Below, piece after piece: positions 14,489 to 21,461 of a stretch of 21,461 bases of DNA. Position 1 is the stretch's first letter, and every line of letters begins with the position of its first letter. Position numbers and translations under genes: made by a program. Location of the stretch: the NCBI GenBank assembly GCA_041912175.1, contig JAYRNN010000027.1, positions 1 through 21,461 on the forward strand, given 5' to 3'. The notes below the pieces were generated by a model. The model made no database searches, was not told the DNA's origin, and saw nothing but the letters and a program-made list of their open reading frames with translations. This DNA is from CAZAGA01 sp041912175 (GTDB taxonomy: Bacteria > Chloroflexota > Anaerolineae > Anaerolineales > UBA4823).

Positions 14489-16516
14489 ATGGTTGCACCC
14501 AAAAAACGCGCTATCAAAGCGGAAGACCTGTATAAACTTGTCGTCGTTTCGGATGTTCGGATTGCCCCGGACGGTAAACACGTGGTGTACGCCTTGCAAC
14601 GCGTGGATGAAAAAACAGAGAAGAAATATTCGAATATTTGGATGGTGGAGGTTGCCAGCGGAGAGGCGCGCCAGTTCACCTATGGCGATCAGAGCGACCT
14701 CCAGCCGCGCTGGTCGCCGGATGGCAGCCAAATTGCCTTCCTCTCGAACCGGGGCGACAAAGAGAAGGCAGCCCAGGTATACCTGATCCCGTTCAGCGGC
14801 GGAGAAGCCAGGCCGTTGACCGATCTCCCTGGCGCGATTGGCGAGATCGTCTGGTTGCCAGATGGCAAGCGATTGCTATGCACGGTGCTCAAATTCGACC
14901 CTGACGAGCTGGAGCGACAGAAAGACGAGCGGAAGAAGAAACTGGGGGTGGTAGCGCGGAATTATGAGCGTTTGTTTTATAAATTGGACGGTTACGGATA
15001 TTTACCCCACGAGCGCTGGCACTTGTGGACGGTGGATACCCGCAGCGGCAAGGCAAAGCAGCTCACCGATGACAGGATTTGGGACGAGCACGTGGCGGCC
15101 TGGTCGCCGGATGGCAAGTGGATTGCTTTCCTCTCCAATCGCACTCCGGATCCGGATATGGAGCCCGACCGCACCGATTTATTTGTGATCAACTCGAGCG
15201 GTGGGGAGCCGCGTAAGATCGAAACGCCGGTGGGCGATAAACAGATGCTCAGTTTCTCGCCGGATGGTAAATGGATAGCTTACCATGGCACAGAGGGGGA
15301 AGGCCTCAGCTATAAGAATAATTGCCTGTGGATCGTGCCTGTGGATGGCGCAGAGCCGGCGCGTAACCTCACCGAGGATTACGATATTCACGTTTCCGCA
15401 TGGACCATTAACGACATCGGCCAGGCCGAGACCATGTCGCCCACCTGGTCGCTGGACGGTGCAAAGATCTATTTTCCAATCACCCAGCACGGAAGTTCAT
15501 TGCTCAAATCTATCCGTACCGATGGCACAGATCTGCAGACGGTGATTCCCGAGGCCGTCAAAGACCAGCCCGGCAGCGTAGTAGGTGGTTTTTCCTTCAG
15601 CCGGGATGGCAGGTATATGGCCTACTGCCATGGAAATATGGCTGACCCAGCCCAGGTTTGGGTGCGGGAACTGGAAAGCGGCGCACTCCGCAAGCTGGTC
15701 TCTCCGAATGAGACGCTGCTGAGCGGCATCGATCTGGGACAAATGGAGACGCATTGGATCACGGGGCCCGATGGCAACGATCTACAAGGTTGGGTGCTCA
15801 CGCCGCCTGGGTTTGATGCGGCACAAAAATACCCTTCCATCCTGGAAATTCACGGCGGCCCGCTAACGCAATATGGCTACCTTTTCATGCACGAGTTTTA
15901 TTATCTGGCAGCCCAGGGTTATGTGGTGCATTTTTGCAATCCGCGCGGCGGGCGCGGCTACGGCGAAGCGCATGCCAAAGCCATCTACGGAGATTGGGGC
16001 AGTAATGATTACGCTGACCTGATGACCTGGACGGATTTCGTGGCCAGCCAGCCTTACATCGACACAACCTGTATGGGTGTGACCGGCGGCAGTTACGGCG
16101 GCTATATGACCGTTTGGATCATTGGGCATACCCAACGTTTCAAGGCAGCAGTGACCCAGCGCTGTGTGAGCAACTTCGTCAGCATGTGGGGCTCGAGCGA
16201 CTTTAACTGGGCTTTCCAACAGGAATTAGGTAACAAACCGCCTTTTGAGGATTTGGATAATTTCTGGAGACACTCGCCAATTGCCTATATCGGCAACGCC
16301 AGGACGCCCACCAAGGTGATCCACAACGAATTCGATCTACGCTGCCCGATCGAGCAGGGTGAGCAGGTCTTCGTGGCGCTCAAACGCCTGGGCGTGGCGA
16401 CCGAGATGGTGCGCTTTCCGGATGAGTTCCACGGTCTGTCGCGCTCAGGCCGGACGGATCGCAGGATTGCCCGGCTCAATCATATTTTGAGCTGGTTCGA
16501 GAAGTATCTAAAATAA
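14489..16516 (+). CDS. S9-family serine peptidase (acylaminoacyl/prolyl oligopeptidase type)
   Basis: This 675-residue protein has an N-terminal beta-propeller made of WD40-like PD40 repeats (about 20-400; repeats such as PRWSPDGSQIAFLSNR and AWSPDGKWIAFLSNR) and a C-terminal alpha/beta-hydrolase domain. The catalytic triad is S535 in GGSYGGYM, D616 in HNEFDLRCP and H648 in DEFHGLSR. It degrades short peptides that enter through the propeller. There is no signal peptide, so it is cytosolic. GGAGAG lies just upstream of ATG 14489. It is a common housekeeping peptidase in this phylum, not obviously linked to its neighbours. Confidence 0.93.
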   Translation: MVAPKKRAIKAEDLYKLVVVSDVRIAPDGKHVVYALQRVDEKTEKKYSNIWMVEVASGEARQFTYGDQSDLQPRWSPDGSQIAFLSNRGDKEKAAQVYLIPFSGGEARPLTDLPGAIGEIVWLPDGKRLLCTVLKFDPDELERQKDERKKKLGVVARNYERLFYKLDGYGYLPHERWHLWTVDTRSGKAKQLTDDRIWDEHVAAWSPDGKWIAFLSNRTPDPDMEPDRTDLFVINSSGGEPRKIETPVGDKQMLSFSPDGKWIAYHGTEGEGLSYKNNCLWIVPVDGAEPARNLTEDYDIHVSAWTINDIGQAETMSPTWSLDGAKIYFPITQHGSSLLKSIRTDGTDLQTVIPEAVKDQPGSVVGGFSFSRDGRYMAYCHGNMADPAQVWVRELESGALRKLVSPNETLLSGIDLGQMETHWITGPDGNDLQGWVLTPPGFDAAQKYPSILEIHGGPLTQYGYLFMHEFYYLAAQGYVVHFCNPRGGRGYGEAHAKAIYGDWGSNDYADLMTWTDFVASQPYIDTTCMGVTGGSYGGYMTVWIIGHTQRFKAAVTQRCVSNFVSMWGSSDFNWAFQQELGNKPPFEDLDNFWRHSPIAYIGNARTPTKVIHNEFDLRCPIEQGEQVFVALKRLGVATEMVRFPDEFHGLSRSGRTDRRIARLNHILSWFEKYLK

Positions 16517-16524
16517 GGAAGAGG

Positions 16525-16552
16525 GGCTGTCCAAAGGTTCTTTTGGATAGCC
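16525..16552. terminator. Bidirectional hairpin terminator after the S9 peptidase
   Basis: An 11- to 12-bp stem (16525-16535 with 16542-16552, one G-U pair) is followed by CTTTATTTT, and lies between two convergent genes. Its left arm, GGGGCTGTCC, is the same sequence as the end of the palindromic element at 796. Confidence 0.75.
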
Positions 16553-16555
16553 GCT

Positions 16556-17995
16556 TTATTTTCGTCGCAGAGATACTCCCCAGGCGACTAGCGCCAGGCT
16601 GGTCAGACCGGCCAGGAGCAGGCCGACCAGGAAGGGATCGGGTCTAGCCGCTTTAATTTCTTCCGCCGGAGGATCCGGCGAGGCGAGGAGAGTCGGCGAC
16701 GGCGTTTTGCTTGGCGCGGGGGTTGCTGTACGAGTGGCAGGAGGCCGGTGAGTTGGGGTTGATGCCGGGGCGGAGGTTGCAGTGGGGTCAGCCGGTTTGA
16801 CCAGAATCGGATCGCCGGGTTGTATGATCGCCTGCATGGTCAGGTGGTTCTGCGCCAGCAGCTCGGAGATCGGGATCTGGTAGATCGCAGCAATACCCAC
16901 CAGGGTTTGCCCGGTCTGGACGATATGGATGACAGAACCATCGGGGTTTGGTGTGACGGTCTGCCAGGTGATTGGGGCGGCCGGCAGCGCGGTCGCCTGG
17001 CCCTGTTGGCTGTTTTGTCGATCTTGAGAGCCGTCCCAACCTTCAGTCCATAAAAATGAACCTGTGACTTTATTATTCCCCGCGCCCAAGCCCAGGTCAG
17101 CGGCCAACGCCCTTGAAATATCGATGGCGACCGGGCTGGTTACCAGCCGGCCAAATTGATCCAGGCCGCCATTGTAATCGTTAAAATAGGCCGCCTGGGC
17201 CTCCGGCAAACCCAGCGGTAGATCGGCGAACATACGCCGCGGCTGTGGGTCGGAAGCTTTGGACCAGTAGTTATCATCCACATTCCACGGCCCGGATTCG
17301 CCGACCGATGCGACCACAAGATTTCCTTCATAAGAAATGGCGACGGAGTAATTCTGGCCATATTCGTAACCATCGCAACGCAGCGCGCTGCCATTGGCAA
17401 ACTTCAAACATTTGTCAGGTAGGGCGATGATTTTGCGGTCTCCGGCGTCATAGCGAGTGGCGTAGACCTCGAAGCTGCGCGGATAGGCCTGGGCGGCATT
17501 TGCAGAGAGTTTTCCCAGGCCTTTGCGCGCTCCGGGCTGAGCGGTAAACTGCATGCGTTCCTGGGTCCATTGGCTTTTAATCCAAACGACAAGACGATGA
17601 TAGTCGGCGCGACCCAGACTTTCTTTCAAATGGGTATGATTGGATTCCAGGATGGTCTGGATTTGCCGGTTATAACCGCTATCGGCCACCCAGCGGTTTT
17701 TTTCTTCTCGACTGCGCGTAGGATCAGCGATCACGGCCAGGCTATTTGCTTCCAGGAAATTGATCTGCTCAACCTCCTGGCGGGCGACCTTGAGCAACGC
17801 TTCCATCTGCTGCGCGGATAGATTTAAATCCTGCTGTAGTTCTGCAGCGCGGTCAGGGTCGAGCAGGAAATGCGCCAGTACAGGCTTACTCCCCCACGGC
17901 TCAACGCTCCTGGAATAGGTAATGTCGGCCGGCGCGAATATCAGCGCCGCTAGAAGAGAGAACCACAACAGGTATCGGGTAAATTTCCGTTGCAA
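16556..17995 (-). CDS. Secreted, membrane-anchored LysM-domain protein of unknown function
   Basis: I do not recognise a named family for the whole protein. The signal peptide (about 1-30; KFTRYLLWFSLLAALIF) is followed by a helical region (about 35-150), then a domain with VASVGESGPWNVDDNYW (near 240), which resembles the double-psi barrel of RlpA-like proteins. A LysM domain follows (about 350-395; HIVQTGQTLVGIAAIYQIP), which should bind peptidoglycan or related glycans. A Thr/Pro-rich linker (about 398-440) leads to a C-terminal membrane helix (PFLVGLLLAGLTSLALVAWG) with a basic tail. I place the start at TTG 17995, giving 479 residues. The frame is open upstream to 18091 but that part overlaps the epimerase. 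No clear ribosome site is seen, so translation may be coupled. Confidence 0.75.
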   Translation of the reverse strand: MQRKFTRYLLWFSLLAALIFAPADITYSRSVEPWGSKPVLAHFLLDPDRAAELQQDLNLSAQQMEALLKVARQEVEQINFLEANSLAVIADPTRSREEKNRWVADSGYNRQIQTILESNHTHLKESLGRADYHRLVVWIKSQWTQERMQFTAQPGARKGLGKLSANAAQAYPRSFEVYATRYDAGDRKIIALPDKCLKFANGSALRCDGYEYGQNYSVAISYEGNLVVASVGESGPWNVDDNYWSKASDPQPRRMFADLPLGLPEAQAAYFNDYNGGLDQFGRLVTSPVAIDISRALAADLGLGAGNNKVTGSFLWTEGWDGSQDRQNSQQGQATALPAAPITWQTVTPNPDGSVIHIVQTGQTLVGIAAIYQIPISELLAQNHLTMQAIIQPGDPILVKPADPTATSAPASTPTHRPPATRTATPAPSKTPSPTLLASPDPPAEEIKAARPDPFLVGLLLAGLTSLALVAWGVSLRRK

Positions 17996-18002
17996 TAAGC
18001 GT

Positions 18003-18416
18003 TTATTTTTCGGGCAGTTGATACAGCTCGACCAGCACGCCGCCCGCTGCCTTGGGATGGATGAAAGCATACTTCCGTCCCTCGGCCCCATTTACCGGGT
18101 CGGGGTTGATTAACTGGATGCCTTTTTCTTTTAGGCTCGTCAGCATGCCCTCGATATCATCCACCTGCAGGCAGACATGGTGCATGCCGGGACCGCGTTT
18201 TTCCAGGTAGCGCCCCAGCCCCGAATCGGCTGTGGTCGGTTTAACCAGCTCGATCTCGCTGCCGCCGGCAGGAAGGAAAGCTACCATGGATTGTTCGGCC
18301 GGGACATCCTCAATTCCTCCCAGTTCCATCCCCAAGGCGTCACGCCAAAATCCCAGTGTGTTCTCTAGATCATCCGTCAGGATTGCAATATGGTCGATTC
18401 GTTTTACTTTTGCCAT
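18003..18416 (-). CDS. mce: Methylmalonyl-CoA epimerase
   Basis: This 137-residue VOC-fold metalloenzyme interconverts (2R)- and (2S)-methylmalonyl-CoA, supplying the mutase encoded just upstream. Candidate metal ligands are H9 in DHIAI, H79 in GMHHV and E130 in LVELYQ, with E56 in EIELV at the fourth position. Length and the KRIDHI start fit the family. It follows the mutase gene by 22 bp with a GAGGCG ribosome site, and is 7 bp before the LysM gene start. It takes part in propionate and succinate interconversion. Confidence 0.92.
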   Translation of the reverse strand: MAKVKRIDHIAILTDDLENTLGFWRDALGMELGGIEDVPAEQSMVAFLPAGGSEIELVKPTTADSGLGRYLEKRGPGMHHVCLQVDDIEGMLTSLKEKGIQLINPDPVNGAEGRKYAFIHPKAAGGVLVELYQLPEK

Positions 18417-18438
18417 TCACGCCTCGCTTCGTTTCAGG

Positions 18439-20094
18439 TTAAACCCAGGAGGGCGGCTCGTACTCGCCCCACGCTCCGCGCAGGGTGTTACAAATTTCGC
18501 CCAGGGTGACATCATTTTCGACACACTCAATAAATATAGGAATCAGGTTGTTTGCCTGTCGGGCAGCTTGCTCCAGGCGCGCCATAAGTTCGTGTACCCG
18601 CCCAACGTCGCGGCGTTGGCGCAACTCGGCCAGGCGCTGTCGCTGGGCGTGCTCGATCACAGGATCGACTTTGAGACGCTCGAGCTCAATTTTTTCCTCT
18701 ACCTGGAAGGCGTTCAGGCCGACCACGACTTGCTCGCCGCGCTCCACGGCCCGCTGGTAGTCGTAAGCCGCATTTTGGATTTCGTCTTGAATGTAGCCGC
18801 GCTCGATTGCAGCCAGCGCTCCACCCATCTGGTCGATTTTTTCAATGTAATCGAAAGCGCGCCGTTCGACCTCGTCGGTAAGATATTCGACCACGTAGGA
18901 GCCGGCAAGCGGGTCGATCGTGTCCGCCGCGCCTGATTCATGGGCAATGATCTGCTGGCTGCGTAAGGCAACGCGCACTGCCCGCTCAGTAGGCAGCCAT
19001 AAAGCCTCGTCCATGCTGTTCGTATGCAGCGACTGGGCTCCGCCCAACACCGCTGCCAGCGCCTGCAAGGCGACGCGCGTCACGTTGTTCTCTGGCTGTT
19101 GGGCTGTCAAGGTAGAACCGGCTGTCTGGGTGTGGAAGCGCAACATCCAGGAGGCAGGAGATTGCGCCTTGAAGCGTTCTTTCATGATCTTTGCCCACAT
19201 GCGCCGGGCGGCCCGGAATTTAGCGACTTCTTCCAGGAAGTTGTTGTGGGCGTTAAAAAAGAAGGATAACTGTCCGGCAAAGCCATCGACATTCAGGCCC
19301 GCCTCGATTGCGCTTTGCACGTAGGCGATTCCATCCGCCAGGGTGAAGGCTACCTCTTGGACTGCGGTCGAGCCGGCTTCGCGGATGTGATAGCCCGAGA
19401 TGCTGATTGTATTCCAGTGGGGAACTTCAGCCTGGCAATACTTGAATACATCCGTAATCAAGCGCATGGAGTGCCCCGGCGGGAAGATATAAGTGCCGCG
19501 AGCGATATATTCCTTAAGAATATCGTTTTGGATTGTACCGCGCAGTTGCTTAGCTTCTACGCCTTGCCTTTTAGCCGTTGCAACATACATGGCCAGCAAA
19601 ATTGCAGCAGGCGCGTTAATCGTCATGCTGGTGGAGACTTTCTCGAGGGGTATTTCCTTAAACAAAGCTTCCAGATCGGCCAGCGATGAGATGGACACGC
19701 CCACTTTGCCGACCTCGCCCAGCGCTACAGGGTCGTCGGCGTCATAGCCGATCTGAGTTGGTAAGTCGAAAGCCACCGACAATCCCGTCTGGCCATGATC
19801 AAGCAGGTAACGATAACGGAGGTTCGATTCTTCTGCTGAGGCGTAGCCGGCATACTGGCGCATGGTCCACAACCGTCCCCGGTACATGCTGGGCTGCACA
19901 CCCCGGGTGAAAGGATAGCGCCCGGGGAAGCCAAGCTGTTCTATGTAATCGGGGTCCGGGTCGGGCGGCAGCAGCAGGCGCGGCAGGGGAATCCCGGAAG
20001 AGGTGCGAAACTCGGCTTTGCGCTCCGGGAAGCGCTTGAGCAGCGGTTCAAGAGTACGTTCTTCCCATTGTTTCTGTTCGTCTTGGAGAGACAT
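18439..20094 (-). CDS. Methylmalonyl-CoA mutase, catalytic (alpha) subunit
   Basis: This 551-residue protein forms the TIM-barrel half of the B12 enzyme that converts (R)-methylmalonyl-CoA to succinyl-CoA. Family stretches include YAGYASAEESN (substrate tyrosine region, about 78-88), FDLPTQIGYDADDP (near 105), GTIQNDILKEYIARGTYIFPP (near 185) and ISGYHIREAG with the catalytic histidine (about 230). It ends in EPPSWV and lacks the roughly 130-residue cobalamin-binding domain, as in the split archaeal/bacterial type; no separate B12 subunit lies in this window. I chose ATG 20094 because a GAGG site precedes it. An in-frame start at 20118 would add eight residues that are not family-like. The epimerase follows directly. 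Confidence 0.93.
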   Translation of the reverse strand: MSLQDEQKQWEERTLEPLLKRFPERKAEFRTSSGIPLPRLLLPPDPDPDYIEQLGFPGRYPFTRGVQPSMYRGRLWTMRQYAGYASAEESNLRYRYLLDHGQTGLSVAFDLPTQIGYDADDPVALGEVGKVGVSISSLADLEALFKEIPLEKVSTSMTINAPAAILLAMYVATAKRQGVEAKQLRGTIQNDILKEYIARGTYIFPPGHSMRLITDVFKYCQAEVPHWNTISISGYHIREAGSTAVQEVAFTLADGIAYVQSAIEAGLNVDGFAGQLSFFFNAHNNFLEEVAKFRAARRMWAKIMKERFKAQSPASWMLRFHTQTAGSTLTAQQPENNVTRVALQALAAVLGGAQSLHTNSMDEALWLPTERAVRVALRSQQIIAHESGAADTIDPLAGSYVVEYLTDEVERRAFDYIEKIDQMGGALAAIERGYIQDEIQNAAYDYQRAVERGEQVVVGLNAFQVEEKIELERLKVDPVIEHAQRQRLAELRQRRDVGRVHELMARLEQAARQANNLIPIFIECVENDVTLGEICNTLRGAWGEYEPPSWV

Positions 20095-20152
20095 GCAGTA
20101 CCTCAGTCTGAAAATCAAGATATTCTGGCAGGCAGTGCGTTCAAGCCACGTG

Positions 20153-20172
20153 TCCAGTATACCTTAACTGGA
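20153..20172 (-). promoter_or_regulatory. Possible operator overlapping a -10 box before the mutase gene
   Basis: A 6-bp inverted repeat (20153-20158 and 20167-20172) with an 8-bp spacer overlaps a TATACT box on the minus strand (20161-20156). A second possible promoter, TTGAAC-16-TATCTT, lies closer to the gene at about 20143-20116. The rest of 20095-20280 shows no gene. Confidence 0.3.
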
Positions 20173-20280
20173 ATGGTTCCGACAGCCCGCCAATTGCATA
20201 AGCATGGCTTCCCGACCACCCGGCTCGTGTTCTCCAGCTCGCTTGGCACTATGTTTAGCCACTCTCTCATATGCTCATAT

Positions 20281-21461
20281 GGGTAGTGTATCTTTCATTC
20301 AGGAAAAACGGGTGGACAGTTGAGCGGTGACGGCTTGGAGACCCGTTGGGGAATGGAGCACCACTGCCTTGCGGTAACGCTGTCTGAACTCGCGGAAGGT
20401 GCGTTCCAAAGGGCTAGTGGTACGCAGTAAGCGAGCCGGCCAGTTCTCGCCGCGCTGGGAAGCTTGATCTTGAACGCCATAAAAGGTCAAGGTGGCTTCA
20501 AAGTCGCGTGCCAGTGTCTGGATGGCTTTGGGTTGGGAAGCGCCCCAGGTGTGGCAAAACTCGGAGTACAATTGGCGGGCTTCAATTTCTTCGGAAGCCT
20601 GCCAGATACGAGCAGCGGAACGTAGGAAATCAGTGCGATACTGCTGAACTGCTTGGCGATCCAGTTCAGCAGGCGGGCGAATGGCTAGAGCGATGTTGCG
20701 GAGTTTGTGAAAGACACAACGCTGCAAGGGTGTCTGCCAATAGACATTCTCGTAAGCAGCTCGAAAACCTGTTCCGCCATCCGCAGCCAACATCGCTAAC
20801 CCATTTTCAGGGGTAAGTCCGGCTTCGTACAGCGTTTCCAAGAACTTCTGCCAGCTATCTGTATCTTCACCATCTGCTCGCATCCAGGCGATCAATTGGG
20901 TCTGTCCTGTGGTTGGCCAAACTCCCTGAGCAGCCAGGATCGGTATCTTTTTACTTTGTTTGACCGGGCGGTTTCGCCCGGCTTTGTCTGCATGGGTTTC
21001 TCCGCTCGCAAACATCACTGTGATCCAGATGCCGTCCACACGAACCACTGGCGGGGCTTCGCCTTTGTTCCAACATGCAAAGATCCCTTCTGCCTGCCCT
21101 AAGCGGAGCACACGCCGGTTGAGCGTGCTCAACGCCACCGAGCCATGCAGTCGTTGGTCTAAATCCGCCTTGATTTGCCGGTAGCTCATCCCTCGCCCAT
21201 ATTCGACCTGGATTTCCAGGCCTAAATCGTCCCATATCCGCTGGCGTGGCCGGATGGTCTCGTACTGAAAGCGCACATTCCCTCCACATTGGCATTTGAT
21301 TTGCGGCACGTTCACCCTTACCCGCCCCCAACTCAATGCAATTTGCCGCTGGTAATGCCCATTCCGCCGAAAATTTTGCCGCTGGTGGCTGCGACACCTA
21401 CTGCAATTCACCCGGCTTTCCTTGCGCTTTGACTTTTTCCGCCGCACGTGCTTCGCCCTCC
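20281..21461 (-). mobile_element. Insertion sequence, one end only, IS256/MULE-like
   Basis: The transposase gene fills this stretch and runs toward the right edge, so the other end lies outside the window. The likely outer end is at about 20281 (GGGTAGTGTATCTTTC), 18 bp after the transposase stop, since IS256-type ends commonly carry a GTGTA motif. An 8-bp tandem direct repeat (20266-20273 and 20274-20281) abuts this end. The boundary is approximate. Confidence 0.5.
20299..21447 (-). CDS. IS256/MULE-like transposase with N-terminal zinc ribbon
   Basis: This 382-residue protein would cut and paste its own IS. The basic N-terminus carries C-x2-C (NCSRCRS, about 14-20) and C-x-C (KCQCGGN, about 51-57) forming a zinc ribbon, then a helix-turn-helix-like segment (SYRQIKADLDQRLHGSVALSTLNRR). 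The DDE core has D in VRVDGIW, D in LAADGGTGFR with the MULE-type CVFHKLRNI strand, and E in TSPLERTFREFRQRYR. Length and spacing fit an intact enzyme with no frameshift. A GTG start at 21447 is supported by GGAGG at 21461-21457; the frame remains open to the window edge, so a longer start cannot be excluded. The family label is from motif pattern, not a search. Confidence 0.82.
   Translation of the reverse strand: MRRKKSKRKESRVNCSRCRSHQRQNFRRNGHYQRQIALSWGRVRVNVPQIKCQCGGNVRFQYETIRPRQRIWDDLGLEIQVEYGRGMSYRQIKADLDQRLHGSVALSTLNRRVLRLGQAEGIFACWNKGEAPPVVRVDGIWITVMFASGETHADKAGRNRPVKQSKKIPILAAQGVWPTTGQTQLIAWMRADGEDTDSWQKFLETLYEAGLTPENGLAMLAADGGTGFRAAYENVYWQTPLQRCVFHKLRNIALAIRPPAELDRQAVQQYRTDFLRSAARIWQASEEIEARQLYSEFCHTWGASQPKAIQTLARDFEATLTFYGVQDQASQRGENWPARLLRTTSPLERTFREFRQRYRKAVVLHSPTGLQAVTAQLSTRFS

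Noticed and set aside
17996..18091. N-terminal extension of the LysM protein
   Set aside because: It overlaps the 3' end of the epimerase gene in another frame and precedes a good signal peptide beginning near 17995.
1..21461. CRISPR array, tRNA or rRNA genes
   Set aside because: I saw no regularly spaced repeats, no tRNA cloverleaf and no rRNA segments when reading the intergenic parts.

Overview
The window (21,461 bp, GC-rich, densely coded) is bacterial chromosome. The gene mix is a DUF362 iron-sulfur protein, a fused two-ATPase ECF transporter, a SAM hydrolase, a secreted LysM protein with a Thr/Pro linker, a split methylmalonyl-CoA mutase, and frequent TTG/GTG starts. I read this as an uncultured or anaerobic Chloroflexota (Anaerolineae-like) genome. 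That placement is inference from gene content; no rRNA or marker gene is present.

Layout. 1-2251 (+): the tail of a probable amino-acid binding protein, an amino-acid ABC permease, a 117-bp MITE-like palindromic element, and a class III aminotransferase that ends inside a long terminator hairpin. 2273-5601 (-): a tight seven-gene operon, read right to left: ECF sigma factor, soluble zinc anti-sigma factor, 62-aa zinc-ribbon protein, two-domain glutaredoxin-like protein disulfide oxidoreductase (PDO), TlpA/ResA-like membrane thioredoxin, OsmC-family protein, rhodanese. 5815-12298 (+): SAM hydrolase, fused EcfA ATPases, S component, EcfT, then a glycogen debranching enzyme. 12345-13508 (-): DUF362 protein. 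13612-16516 (+): SirB1/transglutaminase-like TPR protein and an S9 peptidase. 16556-20094 (-): methylmalonyl-CoA mutase catalytic subunit, methylmalonyl-CoA epimerase, and the secreted LysM protein. 20281 to the right edge: one end of an IS element with an IS256/MULE-like transposase.

The main discovery candidate is the PDO gene at 3753-4427 (-). It is one continuous reading frame interrupted only by a TGA at 3978-3980, exactly where the first cysteine of the second CPYC redox site belongs (read U-P-Y-C). A 6-bp GC stem with a 6-nt loop containing G-U lies 11 nt after the TGA, with the geometry of a bacterial SECIS element. I therefore call a selenocysteine-containing PDO of 224 residues, with Cys-x-x-Cys in domain 1 and Sec-x-x-Cys in domain 2.

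The PDO sits behind an ECF sigma/anti-sigma pair whose anti-sigma has a C-x25-H-x3-C-x2-C zinc site with the same spacing I recall for the redox sensor RsrA. The operon thus looks like a self-contained thiol-stress regulon: a redox-sensing switch controls a selenoenzyme reductase, a membrane thioredoxin, a peroxide-scavenging OsmC protein and a sulfurtransferase. No sel genes lie in this window, so selenium insertion has to be tested genome-wide.
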